DNA of 64,000 nt from Gnetum montanum (lineage: Eukaryota > Streptophyta > Gnetopsida > Gnetales > Gnetaceae), in NCBI GenBank assembly GCA_015680685.1, contig MNCI01013753.1, positions 262,923 through 326,922 of the forward strand. The letters run 5' to 3'. A program made the translations under genes and the position numbers. The stretch's first letter is position 1. The number at the start of each line of letters is the position of its first letter. The notes under the pieces were generated by a model, which worked only from the letters and a program-made list of their open reading frames with translations, had not been told where the DNA came from and ran no database searches. Of the stretch, positions 46,834-57,722 are shown piece by piece.

Positions 46834-48034
46834 TAACAAGTAGGATTAATAAATATTTCATTTTTCATTTTCTTTAATTTTACAACTTTTTCTTTTCTAG
46901 TTTTTCATTTTTCAATTTCTTGTTCAATCTTTTTATCTTTTTGTCTTTTTATCTTTTTATAAGTAATCTCATCAACAAATGAAACATTCATGTGGCTTGT
47001 TGGTTAAGGTGTGTTCTATGTTATTGAGTCTCAAGTGATCAATTATTTGGACAGTGAGCCCATTACATCCACTCATCATCCATTCTACAAATAAGAGGTT
47101 CTGTCCAAGGGTATAGTGATATTCTTGACATTATTAAAACTTAAAATTAATTTTGTGTTCATTGTACCTAGAATGAAGAAGGATGGATCAAGATGGAATG
47201 ATTAGGGTGTGACATCAAGGGGACTTGCAGATTCTCTTTGGTGATGTCTGTGAGAGTTTTTAGGCAACATGGTTGTACTAAGATCCTTGTAGATCTAATG
47301 CAAAATGGGAGTAAGAGTAATCAAAAGGCTCTCAAAAATCCAATGTTGTTCTAGGGGGTTCCACTAGAAAGACATGCACACATGCCTGAAGGTTGGTGGC
47401 TTCTTTGGATTTAGCAATTGAAAAAAAAAGAGAAAAAAAAGTGCCACAAAGCAAAAATCACTTCTCACTTGAACAAAATGCCAAGTGATCGTATGCCTTG
47501 TTGCTCTGGTACTCTCGTAGTTGCTCATCATGGGATGAAAAATGCAATGTCACTGATCAGAGGAATGGACTTGGTCTTGACCTTGAAATGACAGGTTAAT
47601 GACACATTAATCATGCTTTACACGTAGGATTCATTGTGCCATGGGTCAGTTACCTCATGTCCCAATCTCTACAACCCCTTCTACAGTCTGTCTCATCTCG
47701 CTGTCCATGTAAGTGTAACTCGTATCTTGTATAGCGTAAAATTAGAACCTCATTCTGGTGATACTTACATGTGTGTGTTTTGTTGAACTAGTGTAGATGA
47801 CATTTAACCCTTCTAGTTCCCATGGACACTTCTAAGTGTGGTTACACAAGGGCATTATAGGTTGAAACCTGCTATCGGGAGGACCCACTTGCATAATCTT
47901 TGTAATTTGCACTCATAACACACCTTCCACACACCATATGTTACCCTCAACATATTTTCAATGATGTTCTTTCCTTAGTACTATCCCTCTAATTCAAACG
48001 TTCCTATGCACCGTCACATAGCCCTTTTCTCTCC
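46834..48034 (+). other. Element B spacer between gag and the E insertion
   Basis: Non-coding. It begins with the T-rich stretch that follows gag in C and D (46860-46980) and contains the family block at 47850-47890 in plus orientation. It ends at E's LTR (48035). Confidence 0.65.
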
Positions 48035-48803
48035 TGATGAGTGGTGAGGTACCCCTACACTCAACCATACGAATACGAGCGTTACACACACGATCCAATC
48101 GAACTCCAAGGACTAAGTGCTTACACGCCTTAATGAAACACTTAAGGTTAATCAATCATTGTCTTCCCAGACTTAATTGTATTGTCATGGTTGTATGGTT
48201 AAGTAAGTCTGAGGTATATAATTTTTATGTCTTTTATCTTTTTATCGCCTATGCTAAGAGGTGAAGGGTGAAGAGACTAAATGACTAACTTTAATTAACT
48301 AAGTTCTAAGTATTCTAACATTAGTATCCATTCCCAGTTACTGTACACACCCTGAACCAGTGCAACACTACTGGGATTACCAAATGCTATTCATTACTGG
48401 GTTACCAAACGTTACACATGTGCTCGAAGTGGTCGTACTAAAAGCACTTAACTAGGAGAGTAAGGGTTGAGAGGGATTTAATTATCTAAGAAAGTAATTA
48501 AACATTTAAAATTAATTAATTCCTATTTAGCTTAGTCCATGCACTGTAAGGTTTATTAGAAAGTTTGTCTTTATTTCTGTACACAAATGTGTGCTTTGGT
48601 ACAATTTTCTCAAATAAAGATCCGTTCACTTTGAGACTCCTACTGCGGACACATGAAAATTATTCTATCTCTGGAATGGTAAAACTACCAGAGTTTTGCT
48701 AAGGGTCTAGATCTAGATGGATAAATAAGGGAAATCTGCCTCTTATTTATAGAACTGGCGACGAGCTACGATATCGCAGCCCATGTAATATCACGTCCCA
48801 TCA
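48035..48803 (-). repeat. Element E 3' LTR
   Basis: 769 bp, complete, with ends TGATG/CATCA in sense. TATA box on minus near 48750-48760. Followed on the internal side by sense GTCATGGGGGTA, the polypurine-tract region. Confidence 0.9.
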
Positions 48804-48999
48804 TACCCCCATGACTGAATGAAAACTCGTCCTCGAGTTCTGTACAAAATATTGAGAAGGTATGGGATTATTGACTTGAATGATACTAATGGTGAATGGG
48901 GTGACATGTGAACGGATCATCATTACAATACATGGTAAAATTTTAGTGTTCATGACAACAAGAGTGAACACTATACACATTTGACATCCAGCCTTATTT

Positions 49000-49185
49000 G
49001 GCAGCTAATAGAGAAGAGAGAAGAGAGAGAGAAAATAAGAAGTCTACTGCTGCCAATGCCAAGATTGCTCCTTTCATTGTCCATTCATTAGTGCACCATC
49101 AATCTTGTTCCTTGTGTAACTGCTTTAGCACTAATCCATTCCAAGTGTTTCCTCCAGATCTGATACATTGGTGTATGATTGTCAT
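49000..49185 (-). pseudogene. Element E ORF3 remnant
   Basis: ATG at 49185 preceded by TGTGCAG in sense. The reading starts 'MTIIH' and is related to F's 59-codon ORF and D's copy at the nucleotide level, but a stop interrupts it early and a GA-rich run follows (49013-49035). Not likely functional. Confidence 0.4.
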
Positions 49186-49398
49186 CTGCACATACAACAT
49201 AGTCTTATATTAGCAAGGGTAAATGAATCATAATGTAATTGATACCTTGCTTCGGTGTAAGGTCCATTGGCTGAGTTGTGATATGGTTGATACAGATTTG
49301 GATATATAATACTGGTAACTACCCGAGGTGTAGGGGTTAAGAGAAAAATCAAAAAAATTGGACCAGCACCCCCATGACTGAGAGCGAACCTCTAGTAG

Positions 49399-50268
49399 TG
49401 ATGAGTGGCGAGGTACCCCTACACTTAACCATACGAATACGAGCATTTTCACGCGTGATCTGGTCGAACTCCATAGACGGACTAGTTGTGGCACCTAGAT
49501 AGTTAGTCTTAGGTCGTAGTTCACTATCTTCCCACCTAGACTAGTATTATCTTTGTCACGTATGGTTTAGTCCAGAGTGATGTGTATGATGTGATTTCTA
49601 ACCTAACACTACTCCTGAAGACAATGGAAAGTACTATTAACTAAGCTAAGAGAGAAAGGGTGAGAGAGAATCTAGCTAACCTAAGTGCGATGAGCATCTA
49701 TCCTTAATCATCTGTACACATCCTGAACTTCATGCATGACTGCCACTGGGATCACCAAGTGCAGATCCTAGGTACACTACTGGGTTACCAAGTAGTCACA
49801 CTTAAATGCTCGTGATTAAATAGTACTCATTCTATGTTTAACATTAGTTTAAAGGTGAGAAGAGATTAACTAGGAAAGAAATTAAACATTCAATAGTAAT
49901 TAAATCCTATTTAGCTTAGTTCACATGCTACAAGGTTTATCAAAAAGTTCATCTTTATTACCACACACAAATGTGTGCTCAGGTACAATTCGCTCGAATA
50001 GAGATCAATTCACTTTGAGACTCCTATTGCGGGCACATGGAAATTAATCTATCTCTGGAATGAAAAAATGACAAGAGTTTAGCTAAGATCTAAATCTAGA
50101 TGCCGAAACAAGGGAGAGCCGCCTCTTATTTATAGAACTGGTGATGGGCTGTGATATCACATATGCAATATCACAGGGAAAGATGTGATACCGCGTACGA
50201 GATATTGCAGGGGATGCAATATCGCAGTGGATGCGATATCACGGCCCATGCGATATCGCTTCCCATCA
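49399..50268 (-). repeat. Element D 3' LTR
   Basis: U5 side (49399 to about 49860) like element C; U3 side (about 49890 to 50268) like E and F. GATATC-type palindromes at 50150-50262 (six or more units). Confidence 0.92.
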
Positions 50269-50469
50269 TACCCCCATGATTGAATAAAAAATCGTCCTGA
50301 AGTTTCTTACAAAATATTGGGAAGGTATGGGATTATTGACTCAAATGGAACTAATGGTGAATGGGACGACATGTGAACGGATCATCATTACAAGACAAGA
50401 CACAACTGGTATTTACGACAACAAGAGTGAACACTTTATACATTTGACATCAAGCCTTATTTGGTAGCT

Positions 50470-50639
50470 GATAGAGAAGAGAGAAGAGAGAAGAAGTCTA
50501 CTGCTACCAATTCCAAGATCGTGCCTTTTGTTGTCTATCTGTAAGCGCACCATCAATCTTGCTTCTTACATAGCTGCTTCAGCACCGATTCCTTCCAAGT
50601 GTTCCCTCCAGATCCAATCCGTTGATGTATGATTGCCAT
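50470..50639 (-). pseudogene. Element D ORF3 remnant, acceptor lost
   Basis: ATG at 50639 in the conserved ATGGC setting, reading 'MAIIHQRIGSGGNTW', but the preceding triplet is CAA instead of CAG. A stop follows within about 30 codons. Relative of F's ORF (16174-16353). Confidence 0.4.
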
Positions 50640-52050
50640 TTGCAAACACAATTTTTATATTAGCAAGTGTAAAAAAATCATAATGCAATTGATACCTTGC
50701 TTCAGTGTAAGGTCCATTGGTTGAGTTGTGATATAGATGATATGGATCTGGAGATATAATATTGGTGACTACCGAAGGTGTAGGGGTTAGGAGAAAATCA
50801 AAAAAATTGGACCAAGACCCCCATGACTGAGAGTGAACCTCCGGTAGCGATAGAATGGAAAAAAGATAAGGAATAAGAAAGACAAATAAAAAAAGATAAC
50901 AGCCACGTTGATAAAATGGATGTCAAAGATTGAGATGAACAAATAAGTGTTGATTGCAATAATGTTTAAAGGAAAGAAATTAATGGATGCACCAAATAGG
51001 AATGTCAGTGGGTCCTCCCCAAAGCAGGCTCATGCCCATAATGCCCTGAAAAATACATATTCAAAGAGTTAAAGTCTTAACCACAAGAATTTACCACAAA
51101 GAAAAAATGCATCAACCAAAATATGAACTACTGATACAACTAGCAATGAGGTGAAAAATGGATAAGAATGATGGGAAAGAAGAGAATGGAATGGAATCCC
51201 AAGAACAAGGTGGTGTACAAACCCTTGTGTATTTCATGGTTAATGTGACTTAGGAAATCTCATTCCAAATCCAGCCTCAAACAAGCCACCTCCAATGACT
51301 TTGCATTAACACATTCGACCAATCATCCACTTGAAGTAACAAGAATTTCTCCACCAAAGAGTCACCACCATTCCGACGAAATGAAGGAGGAGAGAATAGG
51401 AAGTGAGAAGGGCCTTAGTTAGAGGGAACATGTTTATTTTAGTTCCATAACCAGTACTTATAGCCCAGATGATTATTTTGTCTAAGGGGTCTGCTTTGAA
51501 TCCTCATGGTTTTTTTTCTTTTTTTCTTTTTTTTTGTGTTTTATGTGTTTATACGTGAGAACCACACCATGCAAAGACTTTGTTATTTTTATTAGATTGA
51601 CTTCCTGATAATGGAGCAATGTCGGAATGGGATGGAAAACTCAAGAAGAAAACATCCAAGCACCCAAGAGAATGGCCAGCACAAGTGCATCAAATCACCT
51701 TAAAGTCACACCCTTTTTAGTCCTTGAGTCCTTCTTTAGTTTGATAAATACCCAGTCACCGGTTCATTGATAGTTCTTATTATTTAGAAAGGAACTGTAC
51801 AGTTCCAAGCAAAGAGAGACGATAGAATTTTATGGTTGTATGGATGAAGTGGACTCATTGCCTGCTATATCAAAAGAACCATACCTTAGTATCAACATCA
51901 TAACTTAAAGGTAAAAACCAAATATTAGCAATCAATGAAATACAGTTCATACCATCTACAGAGCACTTATTAAGTGATGAACTTAACGAAACAAAATAAA
52001 TAAACACACAAAGAAATGAAAGAGTATAACAATGTTGCAAAACAAAAACT
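50640..52050 (-). other. Element D 3' spacer (E/F type)
   Basis: Non-coding; aligns by eye with 16360-17437 of F and 55447-56640 of E, including 'ttagttccataaccag' and 'aaggaactgta.agttccaag'. E-type similarity ends at about 52047; from 52050 the sequence follows element C. Confidence 0.7.
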
Positions 52051-52144
52051 GAAAAGATAAAAAAATAAATTAAAAGGTGAAAAACTGGAAAACAAAAAGT
52101 TGAAAAATTAAAGAATCAGGAAAATATTTATTAATTTTGTGTTG

Positions 52145-54430
52145 TTAGAATGGAGGATACCCCCCATACCAAAATGGTTGAGCATGACTAGAATCAATAA
52201 ATGAAATATTAGGATCCTTGCATATTGGAAATACTGGGACCTGGTCGTACTAACCCCATTGTGGTTCACACACTTGATTATAGTAACCATAGTGGGGCAA
52301 GTTATAAGATGTAGTTTCTGGATAATGAGTTGACCCACTATGATAATTGGGACTGTTAGATGGTATGCAAGGATCAAGATGTCATCCTCCATGGCTGTAT
52401 TCATTGGGCCGTATGGTTTTTGCAGTGTTAAGTGGTGGCCTTGATGAGGTAACATGAGGCGCTGAGTTTGAAGAGGAAGATCCACCATAGTGTTGGGTTT
52501 GTGCTGAGTTGGCAAATGTAGTGGTTCCTAAACTATGGTGTCCCTTTCGACGATCATGTCTAAAGAATGGATGCTTTAGATGTTGTGAAGGACCTCCACT
52601 ACTATTGGAAGTAGAAGTACAAGTAATGTTTGCAGGTTGGTGTTGTGGTGCAAAAACTTCAGGAACAATTGGTGGCGATGTAGAAGGAGGGAAAGGATGA
52701 GAATGTTGAAAATTAGGAGAAGTGTGAGGTACAAAAGGTGGTGGTTGTGTTGAGGACATGGGATTATAGTATTCAAGAGAATGATAATGATGAGGTGAGG
52801 TAGAGGATGATGAGCTTGATGGAGAAATAGGGTGTTGAACATAATAATAAGAATTTGGCATTGGGACATATGAAGGGTATGGTCCAGCTGGCGGTGGCCT
52901 CCCCCATGACTGAGGTTTTTTCCACTGTGGTTTAACTGGATATTTCTATACGAAATCTAGATGTACAATTCCTCCACAATGCTCATGTAAATGTGACAAG
53001 ACTGGGCATTGGCCCTTGGGGTGATTGTACAAACAGAAATTACATTGATATGTGAAATTGGCAGTTAAGCTCTTATTCTTATGATCTTCTACCCTTTGTT
53101 TTGATTGTTGTGTGGTGTCCCGTCCTGTTTCTTGGTTTGGCATAACTCTTCCTCTAATGATGTTGGCATATTCTCCACATCTTTCATGTAACCAGTCCAC
53201 CATCTTATTGACCTTTTCCTCAAATTCAGCTAATGATTATATGATGGGCAAAGATGATTCCACCTCCTTGAAGTGAGTGCATTTCTCCTCTTTATGATGA
53301 TGGACCCTTGTTAAGTTGAGATTTTGGTCCTGTTGAGAACTTTCAACGTTCTCCCATTTGGCTAGTTCTCCTTCTTCTTTTGCTACCCTCTTAATAAGCT
53401 CTTGTAATTTATGGGTTTGTAGTTTTTATAGTTGACCTTGGGCATACATTCCTAAGGTCTCTCTTGTTTCATTACGTAGCCCATCAATGATATGATTCAT
53501 TAGCCTTTCTTCAGAGAACTCATGGCTTGGATAGTTGTTTAATAGTGTGTAATATCTTTCTAGGGCCATGTCCAAGGGTTCATGTTGTGCTTGTTTCCAT
53601 TCTTGGATTTGTTTCCTCAAGGCTGACACTCTCGTGTAGGTTTGATATCTTTCATTAAAGAGTTATACCATTGTTGGCCAACATCGTATTGAATTTGGTT
53701 TTAATGATCTATACCATACTTTTGATTGGGCAATGAGTGTCATAGGAAAGAGCTTAAGTTTTTGCCAACCGTTGTCAATATTGTTACATGTGCAGGTATC
53801 ATAGAAGGCTTGTAAATGTTGATGTGGATCTAAGTCATAGCCTCCTGAAAAAGTAGGGAAGTTGTTTAAATTGAGCCTAGGTAGATGGCTCTCTTTACGA
53901 TGCCTACGGGAAATTTGAACAGCGTCTTGTATCGACATTAGGCTCTTAGTGGCTAGCAGGGGTTCATCATCACTAGGTAGGTTGTGAGTTTGTAAGTTGG
54001 GATGATGTTGCATTCATTTATGTTCCCGTTCTTGATTTTCTTTGTGAGCTCGATTTTTAGTTCTACGCTGATCCCTTCAAAGATAGTCATCTGTGTCACA
54101 ATCTGATGTTGAAGGAGTAGAGGAAGAGAAGGAATTGTAAAACTAGTTATGACTTTTGTAAGCCTTCCAATCATCCCTAAGAAAATTCTTGTTAATTATT
54201 GAGAAGGTCCTAGGCCTTTCGAGCCTTCCCATTCTATGGGATGTCTCATCCTTACTAGAGGTGTTAGAGTTGGATGACGAGAGTCTTTGAGTATCGTTGG
54301 GGTGTTCATAAACATAATGAACTCCTGCATAAGGTTGAGTACTCTAATCTTCATTATCAGCTAATTTGTTGATTCTCCAATGAATTTCCTCACTAAGTGT
54401 GGCATTATCGTGGTCTTGTAGGAGAGGCAT
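52145..54430 (-). pseudogene. Element D gag (best preserved gag)
   Basis: ATG at 54430 ('MPLLQDHDNATLSEE') to TAA at 52145: 762 codons in one frame without frameshift, interrupted by about eight stops. It has an extra N-terminal segment of about 100 codons (54060-54350, Ser/Asn/basic) not seen in C or B. The core 'FSGGYDLDPHQHLQAFYDT', 'NNIDNGWQKLKLF' and 'VWYRSLKPNSIRCWPTMV' lies at 53663-53900, then 'ERYYTLLNNYPSHEFSEERL'. The knuckle 'CNFCLYNHPKGQC' (about 53005-53043) is intact. The Pro/Ser/His-rich tail ends 'YGGYPPF'. The protein would form the particle; without pol, replication would need a helper element. Confidence 0.88.
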
Positions 54431-54551
54431 TGTTGTGAAGTTATGTGTGAAATTACGTGTGACTTTTAATAATTATTTCTTTCTAAAAGATATATCGTTA
54501 AGTCATTATATAGCAACCTTGTATGATATAACTAATCTAGATAACTAGCAT

Positions 54552-54571
54552 CGTCCCTGGCAACGGTGTCA
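54552..54571 (-). other. Element D primer binding site
   Basis: Sense TGACACCGTTGCCAGGGACG adjoining the 5' LTR; tRNA-Asp type with TGG changed to TGA. Confidence 0.75.
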
Positions 54572-54572
54572 A

Positions 54573-55441
54573 TGATGAGTGGCGAGGTACCCCTACACTC
54601 AACCATACAAATACGAGCGTTTTCACGCACGATTCGATTGAACTCCGTAGATGGACTAGTTGTGGCACCTAGATAGTTAGTCTTAGGTTGCAGTTCATTG
54701 TCTTCCCACCTGGACTAGTATTATCTTTGTCATGTATGGTTTAGTCTAGAGTGAGGTGTATGATATGATTTCTAATCTAATGCTACTCTTAAAGGCAATG
54801 GAAAGTAATATTAATTAAGCTAAGAGAGAAAAGGTGAGATAGAATCTAGCTAGCCTAAGTGCGATGAGCATCCATCCTTAATCATCCGTACACATCCTAA
54901 ACTTCGTGCACGACTAACACTGGGATCACCAAGTGCAGATCCTTGGTACGCTATTGGGTTACCAAGTAGTCACACTTAAATGCTCGTGATTATATCGTAC
55001 TCATTCTGTGTTTAACATGAGTTTAAGGGTGAGAAGAGATTTACTAGGAAAGAAATTAAACATTCAACAGTAATTAAATCCTATTTAGCTTAGTTCACAT
55101 GCTACAAGGTTTATCAAAAAGTTCATTTTTATTACCGCACGCAAATGTATGCTCAGGTACAATTTGCTCAAATAAATATCTGCTCACTTTGAGACTCCTA
55201 CTGCGGGCACATGGAAATTATTCTATCTTTGGAATGGCAAAATGGCAAAGTTTAGCTACGGTCTAAATCTAAATTCTAAAACAAGGGAGAGCCACCTCTT
55301 ATTTATAGAACTGGCGGTGGGCTACGATATTGTGTACGTGATATCGCAGGGAAAGATGCGATATTGCATACGTGATATCACAGGGGATGCAATATCGTGG
55401 CAGACGCGATATCGCAACCCATGCGATATCGCGTCCCATCA
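54573..55441 (-). repeat. Element D 5' LTR
   Basis: 869 bp; same chimeric structure as its sister. TATA box on minus in block 55298-55308; GATATC-type palindromes at 55324-55436. Confidence 0.92.
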
Positions 55442-55446
55442 AGTAG

Positions 55447-56830
55447 CGATAGAATGGAAAAAGATAAGGAATAAGAAAGATGGAGAAAACAAAACAACAA
55501 CCACACCAATAAAATGGATGTCAAAGATGAAGATGAACAAAATAAATGGTGATTGAGGAAATGTTTAAAGGAAAGAAATTAACAGATGCACTAAATAGGA
55601 ATGCTGGTGGATCCTCCCCAAAGTAGGCTCATGCCCTTAATGCCCTAACAATCCCACATTCAAAGAGTCCATAGGCTCTAGGAATGTCATTTGGAAGCAA
55701 GAGTTAAAGTATTAACCACAAGAGTTTACCAAAAAGAAAACAATGCATCCACCAAAATATGGACTACCCATACAACCGGCAATGAGGTGATAAATGGGGA
55801 AAGAAGGATGGCAAGAAGGGAATGGAATGGAATCTTAAGAACAAGGTGATGTACAACCCCTTGTGTTTTAATAGTTATTTTGACTTAGTAGATCTCATTC
55901 CCAATCTGGCCTCCAACAAACCACATTTAGTGACTTTGCATTAATACATTCGGCCCATCTATCCACTTGAAGTAACAAGAATGCCTTCACCAAAGAGCTA
56001 CCACCATTCCAACGAAGCGAAAGAGGGAAAAGTAGGAAGAAAGAAGGGCCTTAGTTAGAGGGAAAATGTTTATTTTAGTTCCATAACCAATGCTTTTAGC
56101 CCAAATGATTATTTCTTCTAAGGGGTGTGCTTTGAATTCTCACTGTGTTTTTTTTTTTGTGAGAACCACACCATGCAAAGACAGATTATTTTTATTTGCT
56201 CAACTTCCCGATAATGTGGCAATGTCAAAATTTTAAGAAAACTCAAGAAGAAAACATCCAAGCAACCAAGAGAATGGCCAAAACAAATGCATCAAATCCC
56301 CTTGAAGTCAAACCTTTTTCAATCCTTGAGTCCTTCCTTAGTTTGAGAAATACCAAGTCACCGATTCATTGATAGTTCTTATTATTAAGAAAGGAACTGT
56401 ATAGTTCCAAGCCAAGAGAGACCATAGAATTTTATGGATGTATGGATGAAGTGGACTCATTGCCTTCTATATCAAAAGAACCATACCTTAGTATTAACAT
56501 CATAACTTAAAGGTAAAAACCAAACATTAGCAATCAATGGAATACAGTTCATACCATCGTTGAAGCACTTATTAAGTGACAAATCAAATAAAGTAATCAC
56601 ATACACAAAGAAATGAAAAAGTATAAACAATGTTGTAAAACAAAAACAACAAAAGTTAAAGAAATTTGTAAAACAAAAATATGTAAAACAAAAAATGTGT
56701 AAAATAAAAAGTTGTAAAACAAAAATTTAAAAAGAACTGAGGGCCTCAAATGATTAGCATAGGTGGCCATCTTTCCCATGACTAAGTTGGAAGGGAGAGA
56801 TCTAAAATAGTGAGCGAGATCTTCCTCTCT
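55447..56830 (-). other. Element E 3' spacer
   Basis: Non-coding; shared with F and D. It includes an A-rich stretch with 'gtaaaacaaaaa' repeats (56630-56730) just after the remnant of the polyprotein reading. Confidence 0.65.
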
Positions 56831-57089
56831 CAAATGTTCTATGTGCATAGACCGTTCTAGGTTCATGATAAGGGTTGGTCAGTTGCACACAGACTAGTAT
56901 TCTCCTATCAGAGTACTCATTTGGATTTTCTAGGAGTTTCCAACTTCCCTAGATTGGTGGTTTCAAATTAAAGGTTGGAAGTTGACGACACTCTTTCTCT
57001 AGTGCATCTATGCTTTCTTTGTGGGTGCAAGTTGATCCCCCAATTAGTTCCATGCATATTGGTGGATTGCTCTCTTGATTAGCTGTCAA
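56831..57089 (-). pseudogene. Element E pol remnant after protease
   Basis: The minus reading passes from the pre-RT linker ('ALEKECRQLPTFNLKPPI', near 56960-57015) within about 30 codons to sequence like that downstream of A's integrase (the equivalent of A 6170-6240, 'cttagtcatggg'). RT and integrase were removed by one internal deletion. Confidence 0.6.
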
Positions 57090-57683
57090 CCACTAGGTGT
57101 TCTCTTGTTGTGTGGTTGCTACATACAGGCACTTTTGTATGTTAACTTCTTGGGCACACCGATTGCATGAAGGAGATGCTGAACATTTTTGTACGCCATC
57201 ATCCTCTGTATCACTATATGTGATGCATGGAACCTTCTTCTTCTCAATATTTTCATAAATTTTTTCCTTAGATATTTCCAAGGAAAGATCATGGATTCCT
57301 AGGCATGCATTTATGGTACTTAGCCATGCCCTCCCCATTATTATTGGAAAGTTCCCTTTATCATTGTTTACTTGGATCACCAAAAAATTAGTTGGGTATG
57401 ACCAACCACACATAGTGGTAATGATGTCCTCCACCAATCCTAAGGGAATAGTGATGGACTAGTTAGCCAACTCTAAGCGAATATTGCTCTTCTTTAGTGG
57501 GGGCAGGTTCCAGGCTTTATACATTTCTTGCGATATCAAGTTGACTCTGGAACCTGAGTCAAGAAGAGCTTTATGTGGCTCATTCCCAGTGACTTGGAGG
57601 TAGATTAAGGGAATTCTAGGATCAGAGAATTTCCTAGGAAGGTGGCCCACCTTTATCCAGTTAGTAACGGTATGTGTTAACAT
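57090..57683 (-). pseudogene. Element E aspartic protease
   Basis: Two open stretches (57459-57683 and 57093-57437) separated by one stop. The first has 'HKALLDSGSRVNLIS' with the retropepsin DSG motif and 'QEMYKAWNLPPL'. The second has 'FLVIQVNNDKGNFPIIMGRA' and 'WLSTINACLGI'. Order and content equal the protease of element A. It would cleave the Gag polyprotein. It is better preserved than any other pol part in the window. Confidence 0.85.
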
Positions 57684-57722
57684 AACCGTGTCCGTTGAGC
57701 TCTGTTCTTGGTTTGAAGGGAG

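Larger units (their letters stand above)
49399..55441 (-). mobile_element. Element D: complete short retroelement (gag only), chimeric
   Basis: 6,043 bp, minus strand, LTRs 49399-50268 and 54573-55441, perfect AGTAG duplications (49394-49398 and 55442-55446). It is inserted in E's ORF3-to-gag spacer. Gag and the U5 half of the LTR match elements B/C. The region after gag and the U3 half of the LTR match elements E/F. It has no pol. The LTRs are nearly equal in length (870 and 869 bp). Confidence 0.93.

Noticed and set aside
46415-46843. 142-codon plus frame as a separate gene
   Set aside because: Out-of-frame shadow of the tail of element B gag (46446-46833), which aligns in another frame with C and D gag.
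50150-50262. GATATC repeats as a CRISPR array or origin
   Set aside because: Plant LTR context, irregular short spacing, present in the same U3 position in several elements; a regulatory or slippage array is more plausible.
52509-52861. Cysteine-rich plus frame and a second minus frame
   Set aside because: Shadows of the Pro/Ser/His-rich tail of element D gag.
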